From contig DUBM01000014.1 in NCBI GenBank assembly GCA_012960305.1, forward strand, positions 124,001-188,000: a DNA stretch of 64,000 nucleotides, in the 5' to 3' direction. The notes below the pieces were generated by a model. That model saw nothing but the letters and a program-made list of their open reading frames with translations, ran no database searches and had not been told where the DNA came from. Each line of letters starts with the position of its first letter. The stretch's first letter is position 1. A program made the position numbers and the translations under genes. This document shows, piece after piece, positions 54,029 through 63,506 of this stretch. This stretch comes from Gammaproteobacteria bacterium (GTDB taxonomy: Bacteria > Pseudomonadota > Gammaproteobacteria > Pseudomonadales > Pseudohongiellaceae).

Positions 54029-57007
54029 TTAGAACTCCATTGATACCCGGCCATAGATCATGCGGCCACGTGCATCATAAAGGATCGATTCCATACCAGT
54101 GAAATCATTCACTCGCTGTGGTGCTCGATCGAACACATTTCGTGAACCTATTGTCAGATCTACGCTAGAACCGAACAGCTCAAGTCCACGGTAGTTGTAA
54201 GCAACGTCCGTGACTGTAGATGGACGCAGCGTGTCTCTCTCAGTGATATTCATCCCCGTAAAGTATGGGAACTGGTTGAACCAGGAACTACCCCAGTTGT
54301 AACCATCATACTCAACTTCGTCGATATAGTGTGCAGCAACGCTAACGCTGTGGCTACCCATCACCCAACCTAACCGCAGGTTGGCCTTCACTTCTGGCAG
54401 TGGAGGTGCTTCGCCGAGGAATCGGTTTCGCTTGCCCAGAGGGCTGCTCATCGCATCAGTCTTGAACTTCTGGTATTCCCACACATCGATCTTGGTAACA
54501 CCAAGATTCGCTGTAATGGTACCAATATCGTTCAAACCAAATAAGCCAGTGATTGCATCAGCCTCAAACTGGTATCTGACCTTGAGGTCGTAGGCTTCCA
54601 CGTTATTCGCAGCAGCGTTAGATTGACCGACAGTAATCCGCATAAGCTGCGTGGCATCGCCTGCAGCACGAACAATACGCGGATCTTGTTGACCTGAGGC
54701 AACCCAGGCAGTTAGCTCGGCAACTGTAGGCTCTCTGCCTTGAATGCCTGTAGATTGTGACCAGTTATAGTAATCCAGGGACAGCAACTGCTGTGGATCG
54801 ATACTCACGATACGATCCTGGAAATTAGTCTGGCTCCAGTCCAGGTCAATACGCAGGTTATCGATTGGCTCAATTGTAATACCCCAGCTTTGGGTATCAG
54901 CCGTTTCCGGCGTCAAGAGGCGGTTACCTGACTGGCAACGACGAGCATAAGCGAAGAAAGTGGACATTGGATCGTCTATGTTGCTCAAGTTACAGCGTTC
55001 CGGTGCGTTCAAGGCGTTCATACTCGGTGCAATGAATGCTGTGCCCTTAGTAGCACGCAAAGTTAACCAGTCCATTGGGCTATAGGTGATACCAAACTTC
55101 GGATCGGTTGAGCTCTGACCGGTTGAGTAAGTCTCATCTCGGGTAGCCATGGTGATTTCCAGGTTATCCAGAACCGGGATTGCCACCTCGACAAACCAAG
55201 CATCAACAGTTCTAGTCTCGTTAGCTGGATAGTCTGCCTGTCCGTTATACAGGTCTCCACTCTGGTATATGGCGGCAGGTATGTAGTCAAAGCCACTACC
55301 GCGACGCTGGGCGCCGATAGCCATGCCAATCGGCCCACCAGGCAATTCAAAATCACCTAAAGGCAACGTGCCATTCAATATCAGGTCGTAAGAGAAAATC
55401 GAAGAATCAGTCCGGGCTCGCAGTAATTGCGTGGGAAAGATTTCATCAGCGATCATCTGCGAGTTGGTGTGCGGTCGGAGCACATCAGGATTAACCGCCC
55501 ATGGGCTGAAACATTCGGCTGTGTCTGCCAGAGTGTCACAACTCAGGCCCTGCGAAATAGCAGAGAAGCTCTGATTGTTTTGCCGCGAGAGGGTGGTTTC
55601 AGCAGAATACATCACTGAGGCCACACCATCCCAACCATCAAGATAGGGTACGGTGAAGTTCGTATCGAAGGAGGCGCGGAAGGATCTTTCCCGATAAAAG
55701 CCCGGGAAGCTACCGTTGCTGTTATGTCCCGAAGCTTGCGTCTGCGACTTACCAAACGGACGCCAGCCACTGAAGGTAACGTCTTCGTTGAACGGAATGC
55801 CACCTGGATCAAGCAGCACTACACCTGCCGCATCTCGGTCAGGTAGAGTATCGCCGTCGCGATCCGCTGCAAACAACGCATTACCGTTGGCATCCATTGC
55901 ACGGAAAGGATTACCTGGTAATTCACCACGAAGGGTCGGCAATTCGTCAACACGGCCACCAGGGTTGGCAGCTGAGTTCTGGCCTTTGTAGGTCATGCTG
56001 TTCCAGTTTAGCTGAGCATTGAAGCTCAGGTCATCGCTGACTTCATAATTGGCATTGGCATAGAACACACCTTGTTGAGCTGCAGGGTTCAATTCCCACC
56101 ATTGGCCAAAGTCCATGTAACAGGTGTTGTTCGAAGCTTTATTACCGTGTGGGTTAGGTCTGTCTCCACGAGTTGGATCTTCCATAGCTGCAACGGTTCC
56201 ACAACCACGGTCGCCTTCACGTGCTGAAGCACCAGTGAGGATACCTTGGGCATCACGCGATGGCACAGAGAACTGACCAGGGTTACCCGAAGAAGAAAAG
56301 TTAAAACCGGAGTTGTACAGATGTGGTCGATCCGACCACAGCAGGTTTCCGTTATCCCGCCATTGACCGGCTACCACTAAATCAACACCGCCGATATCAG
56401 TACCATATAAGAAACTGTACATCTGCTCCGAATAGGAGTCGCTTGCATCAGTTTGTTGGTTAAAGCCCTCAAGCTTGAGTCCGTCATAGGACTTAATAGG
56501 CACGAAGTTAACAACACCAGCCACCGCAGCTGAGCCATACAGTGCAGCAGCACCATCCACAACGATGTCGAGACGTTGAATGGCTATCTGAGGCAGCATC
56601 TGGTTTACGTTGCCGTCAATAACGCGCTTACCATCTACCAAGTCAAGTGTTGCTCCAGCACCAAGACCACGAATATTTATCGCAGTTTCAGTAGCACCGG
56701 AACCCGGTGTGATGTTAGAGGAAATGGATGAGCCTTGGTTAAAGCTAAGGTTGTGAATAATATCACCCATATTGGGTGTACCTTCAGCAGCAATATCTTC
56801 AAGGCTTATTTGCGTCAATGGTGACGCTGACCGAAATCCTTCGGTTCGTCTGATAAAGGAGCCAGTTACAATGACTTCCTCAACCACAGCATCATCATCT
56901 TGCGCCAGCGCTGCCCCTGTTAAGGGTAGCAGTGACAGCGAGATAGCTGCACAGAGTAGTTTTCTTTGATATCGGGGTTTGGTCCCGGACTTTCGGCTAA
57001 CATGCAT
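54029..57007 (-). CDS. large TonB-dependent receptor, about 992 aa
   Basis: A complete receptor: signal peptide ending TGAALAQ, TonB-box-like VVEEVIVTGSFIRR, plug with SPLTQISLEDIA, AINIRGLGAGATLDLVDGKR and QRLDIVVDGAAALYGSAAVA, then a very large barrel ending GRVSMEF. Start ATG 57007 was chosen because AGAGGAT lies 6 bases upstream; an in-frame extension to 57064 lacks a site. The length and the neighbouring halogenase are typical of receptors for complex organic substrates in proteobacteria. Confidence 0.92.
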   Translation of the reverse strand: MHVSRKSGTKPRYQRKLLCAAISLSLLPLTGAALAQDDDAVVEEVIVTGSFIRRTEGFRSASPLTQISLEDIAAEGTPNMGDIIHNLSFNQGSSISSNITPGSGATETAINIRGLGAGATLDLVDGKRVIDGNVNQMLPQIAIQRLDIVVDGAAALYGSAAVAGVVNFVPIKSYDGLKLEGFNQQTDASDSYSEQMYSFLYGTDIGGVDLVVAGQWRDNGNLLWSDRPHLYNSGFNFSSSGNPGQFSVPSRDAQGILTGASAREGDRGCGTVAAMEDPTRGDRPNPHGNKASNNTCYMDFGQWWELNPAAQQGVFYANANYEVSDDLSFNAQLNWNSMTYKGQNSAANPGGRVDELPTLRGELPGNPFRAMDANGNALFAADRDGDTLPDRDAAGVVLLDPGGIPFNEDVTFSGWRPFGKSQTQASGHNSNGSFPGFYRERSFRASFDTNFTVPYLDGWDGVASVMYSAETTLSRQNNQSFSAISQGLSCDTLADTAECFSPWAVNPDVLRPHTNSQMIADEIFPTQLLRARTDSSIFSYDLILNGTLPLGDFELPGGPIGMAIGAQRRGSGFDYIPAAIYQSGDLYNGQADYPANETRTVDAWFVEVAIPVLDNLEITMATRDETYSTGQSSTDPKFGITYSPMDWLTLRATKGTAFIAPSMNALNAPERCNLSNIDDPMSTFFAYARRCQSGNRLLTPETADTQSWGITIEPIDNLRIDLDWSQTNFQDRIVSIDPQQLLSLDYYNWSQSTGIQGREPTVAELTAWVASGQQDPRIVRAAGDATQLMRITVGQSNAAANNVEAYDLKVRYQFEADAITGLFGLNDIGTITANLGVTKIDVWEYQKFKTDAMSSPLGKRNRFLGEAPPLPEVKANLRLGWVMGSHSVSVAAHYIDEVEYDGYNWGSSWFNQFPYFTGMNITERDTLRPSTVTDVAYNYRGLELFGSSVDLTIGSRNVFDRAPQRVNDFTGMESILYDARGRMIYGRVSMEF

Positions 57008-57621
57008 ACAATATCCTCTCTTGATGTACGGTGTGTCTTCTTTTTTATTGCTTCCCAACGTCATGAAGCAGCTTTAATTGCCTAGTCAAAGTAACCTGAA
57101 TCTAGAGGAAATACGCCCAATTTCCGTGGGCTCCAATGATATAAACGGCACTCATGGGTAAACTATTCAACGTCTTATCGTAGAAGCATCAATCTTTTCC
57201 GTCAAGCCCAAATAGGAATTAATAAGTTTAATTTTAGAAATATCTCTGAAAGCCTTACATATCAACGTTTCTGAACAATTTAAAAACAGTGATTAGTGAG
57301 TAATTTGAAGCTTATTTTTGGTGGTAATGGCAAACTTGCCAAGCAGTTAAGTAATTAACGGGAATGTTGGTAACACTTCCGCTCATTCGACTAGTCACCC
57401 CTGCCCGGGATACCTTTGTGATTTCGTGTTTGGTTGTTCTCAGCTTTAGTACGAAATTTGTGAGTAGAATCCTTACTTGTGCGGGTTGCGTAACCTGCGA
57501 TCTGCTTAGTCGGAGCTTCAGAGAGTGCTCCTGGATTTGCTACTTTGAAACTGGATACAGGCCTCACAGCTAGCTGACAGCCACCACCAAAACGAACAAT
57601 CTGGTTATCTTGTCGATTAAA
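57008..57621. other. intergenic region between halogenase and receptor genes
   Basis: About 600 bases, with both flanking genes on the minus strand. No intact gene is seen. Minus-strand 57400-57550 is an open but unrecognised frame without start. The receptor promoter is expected here. Because of the distance, the halogenase and receptor are probably separate transcripts. Confidence 0.4.
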
Positions 57622-59133
57622 TTACGACAAACCACTTTTAAGCATTTCTTCGTGAGGTTCAAAATTCAAAGAACAGCAATCGATAAAATTATCAACGTAT
57701 TCCATGTCAGATTGAGCTTTCTCTACATCAGCAGACGTTAGGTGTTCTTTGGCTGGGAAGAGCCCCACTCCTGAAAGCAAGCAGTTCCAAGACCTGTGCG
57801 TGTAATAAGTTGCAATATCAAGCCGTTTTAACTCTGCTTCCAAGTCTTGTATGTTGTACCAACACGCAAGCATAGCGTTCAAATTGTTCGAAATATTCTT
57901 GTTTTCTCGATTATCTATCCAGTATTGACTATCACTTCTTGAATTAGTCTTATAATGTAAAACTATGTAGTCTCGAATACCTTCAAAATTCATATTCATG
58001 CGTTGGTTAAATTCATCTCTGTGTTCGTTGGTAAATCCACCTTCCTCAAATGCTACGGCAAATTGCTCAACCGTAGCGTATATAAACTGTATAGCAGTTG
58101 CTTCCAATGGTTCTATAAATCCTTGAGAAAGGCCCACTCCCACACAATTGTTACGCCAAGACTCTTCTGCCCTGCCAACTTTCATTTTTAGATGACGAGC
58201 TTCGATATCACTATCTAAAACCCCTAAATGTGTTCTTAGCTCTTTCTCTGCCTCATCCTGATTACAATATTGCGAACTATAAACATAACCATTACCAAAC
58301 CGGTTAGTCAGCGGGATCTGCCATGCCCAGCCATATGTTAGTGCCGTCGATAAAGTTTCCGATGGTATATTTGGATCAATTTCTGTCGGCATTGCAATTG
58401 CAGAATCGTTAAACAGGTTATCTGAGTAACTAATAAAGGGTACCTTTAAAGTTTTTCCCAAAAGAACTGCAGCGAAACCGGAACAGTCTACAAAAAAATC
58501 AGCTGACACCGTTTGATCATTACTAAGTTTTAAAGAAGCTATGTCTCCATTTGAATTTTGTTCAACGTTCTCGACAGTGGCTTGGATATGATTGATGCCA
58601 CCTTCCACTGCTTTTTTTCGCAAGAACTTTCCAAGCAATATAGAATCAAAGTGATAGCCATACTGAAATTGAAACGGGAAATTTTTCGAGGGAATCGGCG
58701 CCAGTTTCTTTTCTGTTAAATTTGCCATTAACGAAAAACGATTGGGATTGGCTATTACATCAACCCCTTTTCTACGAAGAGATGCATTATTATAAAGATA
58801 ATTAAATGTCAGAGAATCAAGACCGCAGGGGAAAGGGTGAAAATACTCTTCATAGCCAGAAACCGTTGACCAATTTTTAAAACTTATTCCATTTTTATAG
58901 GTTGCATTGCATTCCGGCATCCACTCAGATTCACTTATATCCAATGCATCCAGAAACACCTTTAACATTGGAGTGGAGCCCTCACCGACTCCAATAATAC
59001 CAATATCCGGTGATTCAACTAAGGTGATATTCATCCCGAGGTGCTGCCACTTTTTTTGCAACAGGTTAGCGGTCATCCAGCCTGCCGTTCCACCACCCAG
59101 AATCACAATATTTTTTACTTTCAAATCGCTCAT
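57622..59133 (-). CDS. flavin-dependent tryptophan halogenase-like protein
   Basis: A 503-residue enzyme of the PrnA/Trp-halogenase family. N-terminal IVILGGGTAGWMTANLL binds FAD, TLVESPDIGIIGVGEGSTP follows, the Lys in ATYKNGISFKNW matches the catalytic lysine position, and YGWAWQIPLTNRFGNGYVYS carries the W-x-W-x-I-P motif. GFIEPLEATAI holds the family Glu. All the hallmarks are intact. Such genes often neighbour TonB receptors, as here, and their substrates are often not tryptophan. ATG 59133 is a natural start. Confidence 0.92.
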   Translation of the reverse strand: MSDLKVKNIVILGGGTAGWMTANLLQKKWQHLGMNITLVESPDIGIIGVGEGSTPMLKVFLDALDISESEWMPECNATYKNGISFKNWSTVSGYEEYFHPFPCGLDSLTFNYLYNNASLRRKGVDVIANPNRFSLMANLTEKKLAPIPSKNFPFQFQYGYHFDSILLGKFLRKKAVEGGINHIQATVENVEQNSNGDIASLKLSNDQTVSADFFVDCSGFAAVLLGKTLKVPFISYSDNLFNDSAIAMPTEIDPNIPSETLSTALTYGWAWQIPLTNRFGNGYVYSSQYCNQDEAEKELRTHLGVLDSDIEARHLKMKVGRAEESWRNNCVGVGLSQGFIEPLEATAIQFIYATVEQFAVAFEEGGFTNEHRDEFNQRMNMNFEGIRDYIVLHYKTNSRSDSQYWIDNRENKNISNNLNAMLACWYNIQDLEAELKRLDIATYYTHRSWNCLLSGVGLFPAKEHLTSADVEKAQSDMEYVDNFIDCCSLNFEPHEEMLKSGLS

Positions 59134-59495
59134 TATTTCTACGCCAATAAATATTACGGCTTTAACTTAGCGGCTAAGGTTAACTAGGCCTTATTCTTGA
59201 GTCCAGAGTTTTATGAACTTAGATGATCACTGAATCTGATCAAAGCTAATCCCGCAGTCTGTCTTCCTCACATCCTTTATACTGCTTATGCTCTAGTGAT
59301 TAATGATATTGCGGCGGCTATAAGTAGAATAAGGCCTCCTCCATCTAAGACTGTGCTCCCTTTTGCCTGAAATATTATCTTGCTTGCTCCAAAATTCTCG
59401 GAAATCTCCCTATATTCTCTCAATACTGATTAAATCGAAGGCATTACCCGCGCAGTTATATGTGATCTTGAATTTAAACATCAATAATTTCCTCT
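59134..59495. other. intergenic, nothing recognised
   Basis: Spacer of about 360 bases between two minus-strand genes. No gene remnant or hairpin with a T-run was found by eye. It should contain the halogenase promoter. Confidence 0.45.
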
Positions 59496-60266
59496 CTAAA
59501 TCGCATCCAGTTCTCTCCAATGACGATTACCGTTACCCGGCGTTCTTGTTAGCTGAATCCATATTTCACTTGCTAAGATATTAATAGCCATACCCAAAGC
59601 CATCATCGGTCCGAAAACACTTTCAAGACCTAGACCAGTTAATGGAATTATGACCATCGTCAAAACTCGCTGGGAAGCCACACCTAACATCAAGGCGAAG
59701 CTGCGGATCATAAATTCGCGGTGAGAACCAAAGTTCCGAGCGCGAATACTGCTATAAGCTTTGAACAAACAAAACAGAGTGTACGGTCCGATTAAAGCGT
59801 TAATAGCAGCCTGAACTAACCCAAATCCCTGGTGTCCGGTAAAGGGCCAAACGATTCCAATAAAAGCACCTGTAAAAGCAGTGATTGCTCCACAAATTAA
59901 CCAAACTCGACCGTTCAAGCGATGAAAACTAATCCAACGCTTGCGAATCACAGGAATAAACTGAAACGGAGCGCAAACCAAAACAACGAAACCCAAAATC
60001 AGATGGATCCATACTGTGACGACATGCTGAAAATAACGGATATCGAAGGCATTAAAGACTGCTTCCGGATCAGCAACCTCTTGAGAGAAGGCATTAATCA
60101 TAAAACCAACTCGACCAAACAAAGAACTCATACCGACAAAAATTAGCAGAAGTACGGCGAGCCAACCAAAGATCTCAAATAGTTTGCGCATCTTTTTACG
60201 CCAAGGGGAAAAAAATTTCTCTGTTTCCCCTTCTGCAGTCATGCCTGTCAGTGAAACACCTATCAT
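59496..60266 (-). CDS. DUF2306 multi-helix membrane protein
   Basis: A 256-residue inner-membrane protein with about seven hydrophobic helices. It has family features of DUF2306: HLILGFVVLVCAPFQFIPVI, SFHRLNGRVWLICGAITA and HREFMIRSFALMLGVASQRV. The repeated His-containing helices may bind a cofactor such as haem, but that is not established. Alternative starts exist downstream (about 60242 or 60191). It lies between a halogenase and a YACHEGN gene on the same strand. Confidence 0.85.
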   Translation of the reverse strand: MIGVSLTGMTAEGETEKFFSPWRKKMRKLFEIFGWLAVLLLIFVGMSSLFGRVGFMINAFSQEVADPEAVFNAFDIRYFQHVVTVWIHLILGFVVLVCAPFQFIPVIRKRWISFHRLNGRVWLICGAITAFTGAFIGIVWPFTGHQGFGLVQAAINALIGPYTLFCLFKAYSSIRARNFGSHREFMIRSFALMLGVASQRVLTMVIIPLTGLGLESVFGPMMALGMAINILASEIWIQLTRTPGNGNRHWRELDAI

Positions 60267-60450
60267 ATTATTTACTATCTAAATTAGTCATAGAACGAAG
60301 AAAACGGGAGAAATTTTATTTTAGCCTGAAGTTTTATTCAAGATAGACAGTTTCTTATTTTGGCTTCAGCTTCTTCAAAGAAATAGAGATTAAGACCATC
60401 AAGTCAGATGGAATTTTAGACTCATCACTTTCCTGGATTCCATCTTCAGC

Positions 60451-61470
60451 TTATTGCCGTCTAAAAATATCTGCCACACGATCAGACACTTCACTACTCT
60501 CTTTTCTGCGCGCAGAACGCAACATATTCCCCATCCCGTAATTTCCTTCGTGGCACGCATATTCATACAACTGAGCAGCTACCTTGGTCATCGGCACTAC
60601 AGCGGTAAATTTATCAACGAAAGTGGATGGATCTTCTATGGTGAACTCATAGTTGAGCTTTAACTCTCCGACACGAGTAAAACGCTCTGTTAGTACTTTG
60701 TTTTTAGACGTCCCGAATCCATCAAAGCTTTGAGTTAAACCATTAAAGTTCTTGGTTACTACAACCAGAGTGCCCCCATCCCAATGCCCGATAGAATTGC
60801 CTGACCAAAAATTCAACCCCTCATCTAACTCTTTATCGCGGTCTATTCTAACAACGCGAGCGTCATGAATCATTTCTGTCATGATTACCACATGATCTCG
60901 ATTTTGAATGATCTGCACATGATTATTATATAAGCTCGGCGTAAATGGTGGGCCGGAGTTAAAACCAACAATACACCGTTCAGACAAACCCCGATCTTCG
61001 GGTCCTGTTCTACCAATACCTCCGACAACAAACCTTACGGGCCGCTGACCTATTGCCTCGATAACACCACCGAACTGATTTCCTATTCCCTCAACCCGAG
61101 GAGGAATCTGACCATCCATTGGGTACACTATATGTGATGTGCGCACCCTACCGTCGATACCAATATTTTCTACTCGGATATCATTGTAATAAGCTTCGAT
61201 CCCGGTCCCTGGGGGTGCTGCGCTGGCTCCAGCTCCTAACTCAAAGTGCATGATCCGTGTTGCTGACATCTCCTCTTCTGTGAGAAATTGCCGCTCGCCA
61301 TATTCTTTCGGACGCTGCATAGGGACATTGGATGAGAAATTCCAAACGCCCTGCATGTCCGGCAGACCCCATTCTGTAAGTGGAACAGCATAATTTTCAG
61401 CAGCAAGCCCCCCTTGTGCGAGCTGCAGAAAGAAAGAAAACAAAAGAATTAGAAAACTGCATTTATTCAT
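60451..61470 (-). CDS. secreted YACHEGN-family protein, paralog 6
   Basis: A protein of about 339 residues; the signal peptide is hydrophobic (FLILLFSFFLQLAQGGLAA). Blocks: PLTEWGLPDMQGVWNFSSNV, AYYNDIRVENIGIDG, ERCIVGFNSGPP, YNNHVQIIQNRDHVVIMTEM, IGHWDGGTLVVVTKNF and YEYACHEGNYGMGNMLRSAR. It pairs with paralog 4 in subgroup (EWGLPD, VWNFSSN). HWEGDT reads HWDGGT here. Start ATG 61470 gives a compact signal peptide; ATG/TTG upstream would extend it. Confidence 0.84.
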   Translation of the reverse strand: MNKCSFLILLFSFFLQLAQGGLAAENYAVPLTEWGLPDMQGVWNFSSNVPMQRPKEYGERQFLTEEEMSATRIMHFELGAGASAAPPGTGIEAYYNDIRVENIGIDGRVRTSHIVYPMDGQIPPRVEGIGNQFGGVIEAIGQRPVRFVVGGIGRTGPEDRGLSERCIVGFNSGPPFTPSLYNNHVQIIQNRDHVVIMTEMIHDARVVRIDRDKELDEGLNFWSGNSIGHWDGGTLVVVTKNFNGLTQSFDGFGTSKNKVLTERFTRVGELKLNYEFTIEDPSTFVDKFTAVVPMTKVAAQLYEYACHEGNYGMGNMLRSARRKESSEVSDRVADIFRRQ

Positions 61471-61635
61471 GACGGGGCCAATTTGAGATAGCAACCAATC
61501 CGACTAAGCATCAGTTTAACGAAAACTTTAAGTCAAAGGCAGTATTGCTATGGTAATTGCAGTTAATATCAGACCGGAACGTTTTGGTGAACATATTTTA
61601 TAGAGTCCGTCACCGGTTCAGAGTAATCTTTAACA

Positions 61636-61989
61636 ATGCTCAAATTGAAAACAAAAACATTTTTCTATTTAATTTTCGTGTTGGCAACCCTAAATTCTTT
61701 CCAAGCTCAAGCTAGCCTGATCGGGGACCTAAAACTAGACCCCTCTCTGCAGGACGCAGCCATAATAGCAATGCGAACAGCACTTGGGGCTAGACAACAA
61801 ACCACCGCAGTACGTCGTGTCAATTTCTCTGCTGAAATGAGAATTTACATTGAGTCATATCGCGAACTGCGTAACTCAAACACACTAGCGAATATTCAGA
61901 TTCGCTACGATGCGGCCAGAGCGAAATTGCTCGAACCAAGACTGCCGGCTACGGTAGAGGAATTAGTCTCGACACTTGAAAAACTTTAA
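61636..61989 (+). CDS. small secreted helical protein, unknown
   Basis: A 117-residue protein with a clear signal peptide (FFYLIFVLATLNSFQAQA) and a mature helical part (DAAIIAMRTALGARQQTTAV, EMRIYIESYRELRNSN, VEELVSTLEKL) without cysteines. It has no recognised domain. It is divergent from paralog 6 and precedes the aminotransferase gene by 190 bases. A real gene is likely because of the signal peptide and natural end. Confidence 0.62.
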   Translation: MLKLKTKTFFYLIFVLATLNSFQAQASLIGDLKLDPSLQDAAIIAMRTALGARQQTTAVRRVNFSAEMRIYIESYRELRNSNTLANIQIRYDAARAKLLEPRLPATVEELVSTLEKL

Positions 61990-62180
61990 CTGCGAGCTGA
62001 CTCACTTCAAATACTATTACGTCATCATGACAAACATTGGCTAGGCTTTAACAACACAAGGGAATCGCTTATTTAGCATTTCTTATGCCTATCGACATTT
62101 ATTCTCTGCACCCAGTCGCTAAATTATTTAATCATGCCTTTATAAGTGCAATACTTAAAAATCTTTAAACTTAAAAAAGA

Positions 62181-63506
62181 ATGGTTCCGGCAATGGAATA
62201 CCCAAATCCTGATTCAAAATCGGCAGCACTCTATCGACGCGCACAGGGCGTGCTTCCTGACGGCAATAGCCGAACTACCATTGCCCTAAAGCCCTACCCC
62301 ATCTATATCGAAGAAGCATCTGGCGCAAACGTCACCGATGTCGATGGTAATCGCTTTATTGATTTTAATAATAACTATACCTCCTTGCTGCATGGCCATT
62401 GCTTCGAGCCGGTAAGGAAAGCAGTTGAGGCACAAATAGGGAAAGCGACGGCCTGCTCATTCACCACCGAAGCAGAAATTGAACTGGCAGAATTGCTTTG
62501 CGACAGAGTGGAATCTTTCAAGCAGGTTCGGTTTTGCAACTCAGGCTCAGAAGCAGTTATGAATATGTTGAAGGCAGCACGTGCGTTTACCGGGCGCCCG
62601 AAGATTGCAAAAATAGAAGGGCTTTATCACGGCTCCTATGATTTTGCGGAAGTAAGCCTGAGAAACAAACCTGGTGATCGGAACGGAAGCGCGCCCATAT
62701 CTACGGCGTACAGTTACGGCACACCGGACTCGGTTTTAAACGAAGTGGTCGCCTTGCCTTTTAATGAAATCGAGGCAACTGAATCACTAATCAATCTGCA
62801 CGGCGAAAGCTTGGCCTGCATCATGATCGATCTGATGCCCCAAACCTTAAGCATGGTTTCACCATCTGAAGAGTATCTACAAGCGCTAGTTCGACTCACG
62901 CGTGAACATGGAATTCTTCTCGCCTTCGATGAAGTTATTAGTTTTCGTCTGGGGTATTCCGGTGGTCAAGGCATGTTTGACATCGACCCTGACATCACCA
63001 GTATTGGTAAAATTATTGGAGGCGGCTTCCCGGTGGGTGCAGTTGCCGGTAGAAAGGACATCATGTCAGTGTTTGAACCACAGGATGGACAATCTCCTCG
63101 ACTCCCCCATGGCGGTACTTTCAATGCAAACCCTATCACCATGACTGCAGGCAAGGCAGCCTTGCAAGACATGGACAAAGATAAGTTTGATCAACTTAAC
63201 GCCGCCGGAAATCAATTAAGACGGCAAGTTAAAGAAATTATTACCGAACTTGATATTGCCGCGCAGGTAACAGGGAAGGGATCGTTGTTCGCTGTACGAT
63301 TTCATGACCGACCCATGCGCCACTTTGCTGATATCGTTATTGGTGAAGAGGAAAGTCTGTTCATGGATAAACTACGACGCTATCTTATTGGCAACGGTAT
63401 TTGGTTAGGTGGAAACATGGCTGGCTGTCTTTCGACAGCAACCACACAAGCACACATCGACAAGTTCTGTCAGGTATTAAAGGCAGGGATACTCGCACAA
63501 AAATGA
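62181..63506 (+). CDS. class-III aminotransferase, glutamate-1-semialdehyde-type
   Basis: A 441-residue PLP enzyme: NSGSEAVMNMLKAARAFTGR (phosphate loop), FDEVISFRLGYSGGQ (Asp), GKIIGGGFPVGAVAGR with the PLP lysine, and the HGGTFNANPITMTAG signature. It is a clear relative of, but distinct from, the copy at 41242. Start ATG 62181 or 62193. The stop overlaps the APC permease start as ATGA, so the enzyme and an amino-acid or amine carrier are made together. Confidence 0.9.
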   Translation: MVPAMEYPNPDSKSAALYRRAQGVLPDGNSRTTIALKPYPIYIEEASGANVTDVDGNRFIDFNNNYTSLLHGHCFEPVRKAVEAQIGKATACSFTTEAEIELAELLCDRVESFKQVRFCNSGSEAVMNMLKAARAFTGRPKIAKIEGLYHGSYDFAEVSLRNKPGDRNGSAPISTAYSYGTPDSVLNEVVALPFNEIEATESLINLHGESLACIMIDLMPQTLSMVSPSEEYLQALVRLTREHGILLAFDEVISFRLGYSGGQGMFDIDPDITSIGKIIGGGFPVGAVAGRKDIMSVFEPQDGQSPRLPHGGTFNANPITMTAGKAALQDMDKDKFDQLNAAGNQLRRQVKEIITELDIAAQVTGKGSLFAVRFHDRPMRHFADIVIGEEESLFMDKLRRYLIGNGIWLGGNMAGCLSTATTQAHIDKFCQVLKAGILAQK

